A stretch of 64,000 nucleotides of DNA, taken from assembly GCF_040712315.1 (NCBI RefSeq), contig NC_134017.1, positions 3,130,001 through 3,194,000 on the forward strand, in the 5' to 3' direction. The translations under genes were made by a program, and so were the position numbers. The notes below the pieces were generated by a model. The model was not told where the DNA came from, searched no databases, and saw nothing but the letters and a program-made list of their open reading frames with translations. Below are positions 49,503 through 59,508 of the stretch, piece after piece (the stretch's first letter is position 1; the number at the start of each line of letters is the position of its first letter). This stretch comes from Castanea sativa. Taxonomy: Eukaryota > Streptophyta > Magnoliopsida > Fagales > Fagaceae.

Positions 49503-50870
49503 TTGGTGAGAGGTGCTGCAATGGTGCTAAAATTGCTAATAAACCTTCTATAAAAGGTAGCAAGACCATGGAAACTCCTCACCTCATGCACACTAGAAGG
49601 TGTAAGCCAATCAACAATTGCCTTAACCTTGTTTTCATCCATGAACACTCCTTTGGAAGACACAACATAGCCTAAGAACACCACTTGATCCATCCTAAAG
49701 CTACACTTTTTCATGTTACCATAAATTTTTTTTCTCCTCAAAATGTTAAGCACAAGCTGTAAATGCACCAAGTGGTCCTCCAAACAGCTACTATACACCA
49801 AAATATCATCAAAATACACCACAACACAAACCCCCAATAGTGGTCGCAACATTTGCGTCATCACCCTCATGAAAGTGCTAAGTGCATTTGTTAAACCAAA
49901 TGGCATAACATGCCATTCAAATAATCCATGATGTTTCTTAAAGGCCGTCGTCCATTCATCTCCTGGACGAATTCTAATTTGATGATACCCACTTCGCAAA
50001 TCAATCTTGGAAAACACCTTTGCACCTGCCAAGCAATCTAGCATGTAATTCAATCTAGAAATTGGAAAATGATACTTGATTGTAATCTTGTTGATAGCTC
50101 TACTATCCACACACATCCTCCAAGAGCCATCCTTCTTAAGAGTCAAGAGAGCGGGTAACGCATAAGGGCTAATACTAGCCTAAATGTAGCCTCTATCAAG
50201 AAGCTCTTGAACTTGTTTTTGCAACTCTTCCTTCTCCTTTAGAGCCATATGATATGCTACTTTGTTTGGAAGGGGTGCACCTAATACCAAATCAATGGCA
50301 TGTTGAATATCGCGCATAGAAGGCAAGCTAGGAGGTAACACATGGGGGAAAACATCGCCATGTTGCTATAATAACTTAGTGACAGCACTAGGAACATCAG
50401 TTCCAGCCATTGTGTTGACTAGAATTAATGCCAAAATGTAGCCACTATCTTGACTTTCTTAAATGAAGCTTTTAGAAGCAAGTAAGGAGGTTGTAGAAGA
50501 TTTAGAATTCACCTTTTCCTTTATTGGCAGCAAAGTAAATTGCTAATTGTCTTTGCTTAAGGTATAGGTGTTTTTCTTCCCATCATGCATCGTTTGGCGA
50601 TCATATTATCAAGGTCTTCCAAGAAGGATGTGGCACACATCCATTGGTACTATATCACACCAAACTTCATCAATATATTTCTTCCGGATAGAAAGTGGCA
50701 TCAAGCAACACTTCGTTACTTTCACCTCATTACCCTTCTTGAACCAAGAAATTTTGTAGGGATATGGGTGATCTTAAGTGGTAAGCCTCAACTTATCAAC
50801 CACTTCTTGAGAGATCACATTTTCATAACTTCCCCCATCGATGATCATACTACAAACTCTTCCTCTAATG
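49490..50870 (-). pseudogene. Protease and reverse transcriptase of the Ty3/gypsy element (broken)
   Basis: The protease part (about 50560-50870) keeps an aspartic active-site-like IIDGGS and a later CHILLGRPW, but has in-frame stops. The reverse transcriptase is best preserved at 49490-50146: [36 protein letters not shown] and the catalytic [10 protein letters not shown] are all present. It ends with a premature stop at the connection to RNase H, where part of the linker is missing and the frame changes. Confidence 0.88.
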
Positions 50871-52142
50871 CTACAAGTTGTATAAAAAAATATTGGTTCT
50901 CAACCAATCTTCTTCAGAATTGAATTTAGGAGCAAGAAGAGTCTTTCTCATCACAAGCATCAAGCCCTCTTCTTCTTCAAAATCACCATCAACCTCATTT
51001 GAAGGTTGATCAAAGACGGGTTCTCCATCTTCATGTTCAAGCTCTTTTACTTCCTCCGACATAAGAGCCTTCTTCCTACAATCTGAAGATCGATGCCCCG
51101 GCTCTCCACACTTGAAACATTTGAAAGTACCCATCTGTTGCTGTCTACCCCCGCCAACAATGGCAGTTTCAGACTGTTTTGGGGCTGTAATAGTATATTT
51201 AGAACCTGCTGGTTGCTGTTCAACCCCAGAAGTTTCTCCTCTCCTATTTGTACTTGAATTCTCAACCTTATATTGGCTAGAAATCCCTTGCCTAGACTTG
51301 GAACCCCATTGTCCAGACCTTAAAGCTGGCCTAGTTTGTTGCTTCTCTACCAGTAAAGCCCGGTTGTAGGCTTTTGACACTTTCCACAATGATTGAAGAC
51401 TAAGGACAACTTGGATGGATGGCTTCAATCCACTCATGTACCTTGCAACCATTTGTTCTTCACTTTCATTTAAATCTACCCTTACTACCAGTTGGTGAAA
51501 TACCTCCGTATACTCCTCTACACTTCCCTCTTGCTTAAGGTTGTGTAGGTCTTTGTAGAGTGATTGGGTGTAGTTGAAAGGAAGAAATTGTTCATGGAGC
51601 TTTTTCTTCATCTTCTCCCAACACTTGATCTTGACTTTACCACTTCTTTGGTGAGAAATTTGCAATTATTCCCACCAAGCGGAAGCTCTCCCTTTAAGGC
51701 GAATATCGACTAGCTTCACTTTCTTTTCATCTACAACTTCATAATAATCAAACACCATTTCAACGGTGTTAAGCCCATTTACAAAGTCTACCGGTTTGAG
51801 ACTCCCTTGAAATTCTAAAATTTCAACCTTGAAGTTGTAGTCAAGCCTTGGCTCATTTCTTTCCACATAAGGCCTACCCCTTGGAGGAGCTTCAAAAGGG
51901 TTCTCAAAACAAGAATGAGAGTCATCAGACTCATCAGTAGTCTCATGAGGAAGTTGCATAAGCTGCACCACCTCCGTAAGTGCCGCAACTTGTCTCCTTA
52001 ATTTAGCAATCATGTCTTCTCTCTCCATGTTTTGATTCCGTCCAACATTCCTCCCCATTGGAGGGTTGGCTTCAACTCCTTCCCCAACATCCATTTGATT
52101 CCCCCTTATTCCACCTCTCCTTCCTCTCCTTCTATGAGCCAT
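50871..52142 (-). pseudogene. gag of the Ty3/gypsy element (broken)
   Basis: Starts at MAHRRRGRRGG with an Arg/Gly-rich N terminus. A retrotransposon capsid region follows, with a TAA at 51666-51668 splitting it after WWE; reading continues in the same frame. The second part has the capsid-like core, a basic linker and the zinc knuckle CFKCGEPGHRSSDC (CX2CX4HX4C), then an acidic stretch leading to the protease. It encoded the particle protein that binds element RNA. The start was chosen as the first Met followed by the basic segment; an upstream in-frame Met is preceded by hydrophobic, non-gag-like residues. Confidence 0.85.
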
Positions 52143-52354
52143 TAGAAGCTTCAAAATCTTTGGAAAAAATTGTAAATAGAAGTAACAACACAAGTGATCA
52201 AATCTGTGATATTTGCAACAGTCACAGATTTGATTGTCACAAGGAACCTAGATCTAAATTCTAGGATCTTGAATGGAGGGAGAAAAAAAAGAAACACAAG
52301 GAAATTTAGGGCTCAAATGATCAAAGTGGTAGGGAAAAAGAGGACCAGATCTGT

Positions 52355-52366
52355 GCTCTGATACCA
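52355..52366 (-). promoter_or_regulatory. Primer binding site, initiator-Met tRNA type
   Basis: The minus strand reads TGGTATCAGAGC two bases inside the 5' LTR, matching the 3' end of plant initiator methionine tRNA, the usual primer of plant Ty3/gypsy and copia elements. Confidence 0.9.
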
Positions 52367-52368
52367 AA

Positions 52369-52762
52369 TGATAGAAATCAAGATAAATTGATTAAGAACT
52401 TGAACTAGAATTTCATTAAAATTAAGAATTAAAGCTGAAATTACAGAGAAACTAGTTTCTGTCCAGGTCTGAAACTAAGTTATATTCACATCAAAAACTG
52501 ATTCTACTCTTACATAGCAAGACTATTTATAATCTTTAACTATTAGGAAATAAAGTAGCTGATAGTTACATAAGTCAAAGCTATAATTAAAGAGGATACA
52601 TGACAGATATGAGAAGTCAAAATAAGGGGCTGCTAGCTACCCTAATAGGTAAGAAAGGTTGGTTGGCTATTTGACTTGTAGAGGGTGGTTGGTTGTCAGT
52701 CCTAATGGTAGAGGGGGGGGGGGGTTGGTTGGCTGGCCTAAGGATAAAGGGTGGCTACATCA
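52369..52762 (-). repeat. 5' LTR of the Ty3/gypsy element
   Basis: 394 bp, on the plus strand starting TGATAGAAATC and ending GGCTACATCA. It contains a G-run (about 52712-52723) like the one in the other LTR. Confidence 0.93.
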
Positions 52763-52763
52763 G

Positions 52764-52778
52764 TCCCCCCCCCCCCCC
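52764..52778. repeat. Poly-C run at the retrotransposon insertion site
   Basis: The target duplication GTCCC merges into a run of about 14 C, followed by ACCCTCACCACC. The true run length may be uncertain in the assembly. Confidence 0.8.
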
Positions 52779-52889
52779 ACCCTCACCACCAAACACAACA
52801 CACTCACACCTATACATTTCTTTTATATATATTATAAATATTTTTCTTATAATCATTTTTTTATACGTATTCTATCACTATCCCCAAAA

Positions 52890-52910
52890 CTCTCTCTCTC
52901 TCTCTCTCTC
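52890..52910. repeat. (CT)n microsatellite
   Basis: A simple run in the spacer between the Ty3/gypsy element and the SINE. Confidence 0.9.
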
Positions 52911-53242
52911 ATATTCGTCATTTACTTTTTGTCTTAATTTTATCTCATCAGTGCTAAGACAACCTAAGTTGGATGGAAAAATACCCCTAACATGCCCCGT
53001 CATTATCTTGCCCTATTGTTGCCCCACACAAGTTTTCCTCGCAATAAAGAGGATACGAGCTACTCATGGAGAAATTATACAGTCTATTGGTGGACCACGT
53101 CACTTGTCTACCATTCCACTTAAAGACTCTTGCCTGTTTAATATTGCTGAGTTATAAATTTTTTAAAACAAAAATTGATTATTGACTTAGCAATTTTAAA
53201 CAAGCAAATGTTTATAGTTTTGATACCTAATAAATATATTTG

Positions 53243-53400
53243 GGAGAAAGTTTCAACTTATGACGTCCGCTCCTGATGATAGCTCTTTATCATTAGACCA
53301 AGACACCAATTAGTTTTTGGTGTAGGCGGGAATTGAACTCCAAATCTTTTATTCAACCATAAAATTTTTTACCAGTTAAGCTAGTTAGAACCCACCTTAA
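53243..53400 (-). mobile_element. tRNA-like SINE with 15-bp target duplication
   Basis: This is the best copy of the family. It is flanked by the perfect repeat TAATAAATATATTTG (53228-53242 and 53401-53415). On the minus strand it reads GGTTCTAACTAGCTTAACTGG (box A-like, split here), then GGAGTTCAATTCCCGCC (box B-like), then ACCAAAAACTAATTGGTGTC and a body ending GTTGAAACTTTCTCC. The polymerase III boxes and long target duplication support LINE-driven retroposition. No A-tail remains. Confidence 0.78.
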
Positions 53401-53889
53401 TAATAAATATATTTGAGTGTGTCAAACTGTCAAGTTTATTGGGTTCACTTTATTGTAACTTCACACTCAACTTGATTTGATTTAATTTCTTTATTTTTAA
53501 CTCATTGCTAACCAAACGTCTTTACAAAACAAATCATTTTCAAACAAGTAGTTTGGATTGGACGGTTTGGTTGGGACTAGGTTGGATAAAAACATATATT
53601 AAAAAATGAATGATATTTATTGTGCGTTTAAATTAGTTTTTTTTTTCTTGATAAGTTTATTTTTTATTCGTTGAAAGTTGACAAAAATACAGTTTTATCT
53701 AACAAACAAATTAAAAAGCTGCAGATAAGTAAATAATTTAATAAAGAATTGAAATACAATAATTTCATATTCACCTCTGCATCTAGTATTCACTGTACTA
53801 GATATTACATGGACATGACAGCGTTGAAAAAAAAAAAAGATCATGTGTCACTTTGGTGTCCTATTCCATGCGCAACTTGACTGAAACTA

Positions 53890-56488
53890 TAGGCCTATTA
53901 GCTTGTGCAACACTGTGTACAAGATTATTACAAAAATTATTGTGGCTAGAATTAGACCGTATTTGGATAAGCTTATTTCTCCTCTCCAAGCAGCCTTTGT
54001 TCCGGGAAGGAAGGGCATTGATAATGCGATCATAGTGCAAGAAATCATACATACTCTTAGTAGGAAGAAAGGTCGGGTGGGGTACATGGCAATAAAGATC
54101 GATTTAGAAAAGGCGTATGACAAACTTGAGTGGAGCTTCATAAGGGATAGGCTGATTAGGGCCAACTTACCAGCTGATATGATTGATATTATCATGAGTT
54201 GCATATCCACGGTCTCGACATCTATCTTGTTTAATGGTGAAGCTCTAGATCCAATCTATCCGACTAGGGGGATAAGGCAAGGGGACCCACTTTCACCGTA
54301 TTTATTCATTCTTTGCATGGAGTTTCTTGGGCAGCTCATTGAGGAGAAATGTAATGCTAAGTTGTGGCATCCGGTAAAGGCTTCTTGTAGTGGGCCGGCC
54401 TTCTCCCACTTATTTTTTGCGGACGATTTGGTGCTCTTTGCTAAAGCTGACCACATTAATTGTTCCGCGGTGAGGGATGTTCTTGATGAGTTTTGCAGTG
54501 TTTCGGGTCAAACTGTTAGTGATGCCAAATCAAGAGTTTACTTCTCGCCCAATGTGGATAGGGATTCTAGGGAGTCTCTTAGCAATATCCTTGGTTTTGC
54601 CTCCACCCCCTCTCTTGGCAAATACCTTGGAATTCCTATCAGGCACCCTGGCTCTTCTCCCCAAGATTTTAATTTTATCCTCGATAGGGTTAAAAATAAG
54701 TTAGCTGGGTGGAAGGCTAACTTGCTTTCCTTGGCTGGTCGGACTGTCTTGATTCAAGCTTCTTCGGCAGCTATTCCCGCGTATGTCATGCAATTTACCT
54801 ACATCCCAAATAAAATCCTAGAGGGAATTGATCGGGTGAATAGAAATTTTCTTTGGGGGTCTTCGGAGTCATCTAAGAAAGTTCATTGGGTTGGGTGGCA
54901 TAAGGTAACAAAATGTAAGGAGGAAGGCGGACTTGGTTTGCAAGCAGCCAAGGGTAGAAATACTGCTTTGCTTGCCAAGCTTAATTGGAGGATGTATGTC
55001 GAGAAGGAAGCCTTATGGGCCAAAGTGTTAAGGCAGAAATATTGCAACATTAGGAGGACTAGCTCTCCTAATATGGATAGGCTGCCGTGTTCTCAGATTT
55101 GGAAAGCAGTAAAGAAGGGGAGGGATACTTTCAATGAGGGTAGCATGTGGACGATTGGAAGAGATAGCAATGTCAACTTTTGGGGGGACAATTGGACAGG
55201 TAAAGAAGCTCTCCGTGGCATGATCCAAGGTCCTCTAAACCGTGGTGCTGATCAGTGGAAGATTGGAGATGTTCTTACTGACATGTGCTGGAATTGGAGT
55301 CAGATATCCTTTGATCTCCCTTACCAGGTCAAATCTTTAATTCAAGCTATTCCCATCCCTCTTATGAGTAGCGGCCAGGATAGGCTAGCTTGGTCAGGCA
55401 ACCCAAGGGGAATTTTTGATCTTAGGAGTGCTTATTCCATTGCCATGAAGGACGATGCTGTCCCTTCCCAAAATTCTGGTTGGATTTGGAAGCTTCAAAC
55501 GTTGCCCAAACTCAAAACTTTCCTTTGGCAGTGTACTCACAATAGCATTGGCGTTAAAGTGTGTCTTGCTAGAAGAGGATTTGTGGAGGATGAGTTATGC
55601 CCCATCTGTCAGAGGGATCCTGAATCAATATTACATGCCATTAGAGATTGTGCTTGGGTGAAGGACATTTGGGTTCAGCTGGGAGTCAGCATATCCAGTC
55701 AAGTTTTTTGGTCAAGTGATCTTCAAGAATGGATCTTACTCAATGGGAAAAATAATAGCAGCTGTGGTCAAGGGAAACCTCCTTGGAAAATTTTATTTTC
55801 TTTTGTTGTGTGGTGTATTTGGAAAAGCCGTAACATGTTTGTATTTAATGGTAAAACTCAGAACCCAAACCTGCATAAGGAGATTATGCATCAAGCTGTG
55901 GAGTTTTACTATTGTGTGCAGTCTCCTAGAAACCCAAACAAAAAAATTTTAAGGGCTATTCGTTGGGAAAGACCCATAGCTGGTTGGAAGAAACTCAACA
56001 CTGATGGATCATGCTTGGGTGGGGTGGATAGGGCTGGTTGTGGAGGCTTAGTGAGGAATGAACAGGGGTAGTGGGTTGCGGGTTTTTCTAGACATATTGG
56101 TTCAACCAATAGTTTTATAGCAGAATTATGGGGGCTTAGGGAGGGTCTTTTGCTTTGCTGTAACTTAAACATTGATTCTCTTGTTGTGGAAATGGATGCT
56201 CAAGCTGTGGTAGAGGTCTTCAAGAATGCTGCATATGTAAACAATGTCATTTCCCCTCTATTGGAAGACTGCAGGTACTTAGCAACCTGCTTCCGAAGGA
56301 TTCAATTTACCCACTGCTATCGCCAAGCCAATCGGTGTGCGGATATTCTTGCTAGAATGGGTGCTATCCAGGATGTAGATTTTATTTCCTTTAGTAGTCC
56401 GCCTGTGGACGTTTACAATGTCTTTAAGGATGATTTGAATGGCGTGTTTTCCAGCAGGATGTGTCCTGCTCTTGATGTAATCTTTTAG
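53890..56488 (+). pseudogene. LINE ORF2 fragment: reverse transcriptase, zf-RVT, RNase H-like
   Basis: There is no native start because the 5' end is lost; the frame opens with RPISLCNTVYK. The reverse transcriptase has AAFVPGRKGIDNA, KIDLEKAYDKLEW, GIRQGDPLSPYLF and the catalytic FADDLVLFAK. A zf-RVT-type zinc domain follows (WIWKLQTLPKLKTFLW ... CPICQRDPESILHAIRDC). The C-terminal RNase H-like domain starts LNTDGSCLGG. One in-frame TAG at 56069-56071 (after NEQG) breaks it, and reading continues with FIAELWGLREG and EMDAQAVVEV to a stop at 56486-56488. The apurinic endonuclease is missing through truncation. Confidence 0.92.
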
Positions 56489-56527
56489 CCTTTTAATACA
56501 TCGTCGTTTACCAAAAAAAAAAAAAAA
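53890..56527 (+). mobile_element. 5'-truncated LINE (non-LTR retrotransposon)
   Basis: The copy begins abruptly inside the reverse transcriptase domain and ends in an A-run (about 56513-56527). It is flanked by the perfect 15-bp duplication ACTTGACTGAAACTA (53875-53889 and 56528-56542). 5' truncation, an A-tail and a long target duplication are the signature of target-primed reverse transcription. The coding sequence is nearly open throughout, so the insertion looks fairly recent. Confidence 0.95.
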
Positions 56528-56542
56528 ACTTGACTGAAACTA

Positions 56543-58640
56543 CATCCAAGATAACGAACTTCTTCCCTCTAGTTGTGAATGATCACTAAGTTTTATCGAG
56601 TTTTATTGTTGCTACGTCGTGATCATCAAGTGAACGCAAGAATCATTGTGGCCATTGTGGGTTAAAGAATGATAATGGTTGATAATATAGGAAATAAAAT
56701 CTGCAACAACTGCATTAATTGGACTCCCTCACCCACCATCAAAATCCCATAAGATGCGAAAAATAATAGAAAAAAAATAATAAGAAGAAGAGGAAGCATG
56801 AGGGTTATGAAGGAATAAATTAAAACCAACTACTACTTTTTTGTTCTTTACTTCCTTGTATATAATTTTTGAATTGACTCCCCCAAATCACTTCTCTAGA
56901 TTTAGGATTAGGTTTATGACAAATATATAATAGTATAAAAAATTAAGCATTTTTTTTAATATTAAGTTGATATAGCTTTCTTTTTTTCATTGGTTTATTT
57001 TCCTTAAAATTTAAGTTAGGTAAAAATAGAGTTATTCCTTAAACTTTATATTAAATTTTATATTCTCTTTTAGGATAAAAATAGCCTACAAATCATAACA
57101 TATGATATGAGGCGAGGTGACATGATTAAAAAAAAAAAAAAAATTCTTTACCTTTTTTCTCCATTTCTTGTTGGATGGCTTCAAATTTATGATGTATAGG
57201 GTATATTTCTTTGGGGAAAGATCTAATTGAATTTTATAATTTTTTCCTATTTTTAACCGGATGTAAGACATGTAATATTTATTTAATTTTTTAAATGTCA
57301 CATGTTTTATATGTAATATAAATTAGAAGATTTACTCAAAATATAAAAAAATAATAATTTAGAAGATTCATTCAAGGTTTTATTTATTTATTTATTTTTA
57401 TTTTTAATAACAAGGAATGGAACTTGTAAATTGTAATGCTTGCTGAAGTTTTTGTCTAAATTCTTTCACTCTCTACAATTTGAAAGTGAGAGAGAAGAGG
57501 CGTTTGTTTTCATATGTTGATGTTGAACGGTACAACAAAATTGTCCAATTATATGTTCTTTTTTACGTTCTACTTCAAGAAGATGTTGATATCTTCTTCT
57601 TTTTTCTTCTTTTTTTCTTTTTTGTTGTAAATCCAAGATGTTGATAACTTTAAATCAATTCTTTTTTCTTTTCTTTTTTTAAAGAAGACAATTGATATCA
57701 TTTGACTTAACATAAGTGTAACTTTTTTTTTTTTTTTTGGTCATAAAATTTTAAAGACCAAAACTTTTTATTACTTGACTTGATGCATTCTTCAAAGTTC
57801 AATAATGAGACCCCAACCCAAGGGAGTACTGGGTGGTGGGTAGATTGATCTGAAATGTGAAGTAGATTGGAAAATCTCAAGTTCAATTTATTATATTATT
57901 AGTTCATAAGGCTTTTACTTTTTAAAGTATTTTATAGATAAAGAGTGACCAAATGTTAGAACATCGTTCTTTTATATATATATAATAGAAAAAAGGGTTC
58001 AATTATTAAATAATATAAGAGGTGAATACTTCCTTTTTATCAATATACACACACAAAAAAGGGGCATCTATAATTTTTCGTGTGCAAGAAATTTCCGAAT
58101 CCGTAATTACACTTCTCATTTTAATATTTGTAGATTTTTTTTTTTTTTTTTGTTGTTGTTGATATTTTGATAGAATATTCGTACCTATATGCAATTTCCA
58201 AGCAGGTCATAATATGATTACCTTTTTTCCTAAAGAAATCATTGGCAGTGATACACTCGCCTACAGCCACCAACTGCACTGACTTACGTCAACTAATGAA
58301 AAAGTTGGAATTACTTTTCCGAGTCCATGGAAAAATTTCCAGGAAATTGAGATCAAAGTTTGTGCGGTACGAATTAAAAACCATTTTCAAAAGGCAAGTC
58401 AATAGTCAAGATCAACCACTTCATAGTTCATATTTTCTCTCACCAACTAAGAAGATGCAAGGAAATTAATTAGACTGGCCAAATGGGTCCAACTTTATGC
58501 GTCAACCACTCTTGTTTTGTACTGTCCTAAACAAAAATAATAGTTAAAATTTTTTAATTAGTGATTGTAATTTATATATCATTATACTTATACACGTGTG
58601 TGTGTCTCTTTTTAAAATCAAAGTGAGTAGCCTACCAAAA
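56543..58640. other. Intergenic, no gene seen
   Basis: AT-rich with many T- and A-runs. A 75-codon open frame at 58242-58469 shows no recognisable family. Confidence 0.55.
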
Positions 58641-58769
58641 AAATAGTTATAAATTATAATGGCCAATTATGTTGTGGTATCTCTTTTTTTTGCCAGTATT
58701 TTGTGGTATCTCTTGATTTAAGACTTTAATAATCTCAAGTGAGAGAATGGAAACAAATTTTATGGTCAC

Positions 58770-59120
58770 TCTTATTGCTTGGCTATGGTTTTTTTCTTTT
58801 CTTTTTTTTGAGAATGGCTTGGCTATGGTTGATATTATTAAAGTGATATCACTCTTATAGATTATGGCCAAGTGTTGTGGTATCGCTTTAATCTACAAGT
58901 GTGACCATTCACACCATTGTAGATTATCTAAAAAAGTGATACCATTCCAATAGTGATACCATAATCTACACTTACCAAAAAAGAATTTGCAACCATAGCC
59001 AAGCAATAGTGTGAATGGACATAAAAGTGACCATAATCTACAATAGTGACCAGTAATAAAAAGTTTTGGTAACACTTTTTAGATAATCTACAACTATTGC
59101 TTGGCTATGGCTGCAAATTA
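58770..59120. repeat. Fold-back region upstream of the P450 gene
   Basis: Two inverted pairs interlock: 58919-58944 with 59067-59091 (GTAGATTATCTAAAAA...) and 58984-59009 with 59094-59119 (TTGCAACCATAGCCAAGCAA and its mirror). GCTTGGCTATGG occurs three times on the plus strand (about 58779, 58817 and 59099) and once inverted. It is probably a decayed and rearranged MITE cluster. Confidence 0.65.
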
Positions 59121-59394
59121 TTTTTTGTTTAAGTGTACTGTGTACATGTATTATTTCTTAACATCAGGTACTCTTCACTTTCTAGAAAAAGAAGAACAAA
59201 GTGCACAAGGATGCTTTAGGCAAAAAGTTGAGATTTCGGAGAAACATCCACAAGGATGCATTAGACAATTCCCCTAAAGAATATAATAACTCCAAATGCG
59301 TCATCTTTCGTGAAAAACGCCAACCAAACAGTGTCCACACCACTCAAACAACCAAAAAACAAAAAACAAAGACCTTGCCCTTGCTTTCTTATCT

Positions 59395-59402
59395 TATAAA
59401 TA
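59395..59402 (+). promoter_or_regulatory. Candidate TATA box of the P450 gene
   Basis: TATAAATA sits 107 bp before the P450 ATG, a usual distance for a plant promoter with a short leader. The stretch between it and the ATG is A/C-rich and free of ATG codons, as expected of a leader. Confidence 0.65.
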
Positions 59403-59508
59403 CCCATCACTTCTTTCACATCCATGCCACTACAACTACCATTTCATATACTAAAACCACCAAAACCATTATCAATATCTCACACACACATACACACTTT
59501 CACTACAC

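Larger units (their letters stand above)
47356..52762 (-). mobile_element. Ty3/gypsy LTR retrotransposon, complete in outline but coding-dead
   Basis: 5407 bp, bounded by TG...CA LTRs and flanked by the 5-bp duplication GTCCC (47351-47355 and 52763-52767). Reading on the minus strand the order is 5' LTR, tRNA-iMet primer site, gag with zinc knuckle, protease, reverse transcriptase, RNase H, integrase, polypurine tract, 3' LTR. Reverse transcriptase before integrase defines Ty3/gypsy. Stops and frameshifts interrupt every module, and the LTRs differ by more than 20 substitutions plus indels, so it is an old immobile insertion. No chromodomain was recognised at the integrase C terminus. Confidence 0.95.

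Noticed and set aside
50568..52264. Plus-strand open frames across the Ty3/gypsy element
   Set aside because: They run opposite to gag and protease, and carry no independent motifs.
54256..56172. Open frames opposite or out of frame with the LINE
   Set aside because: The long LINE frame with reverse transcriptase motifs explains the region; the others are shadows.
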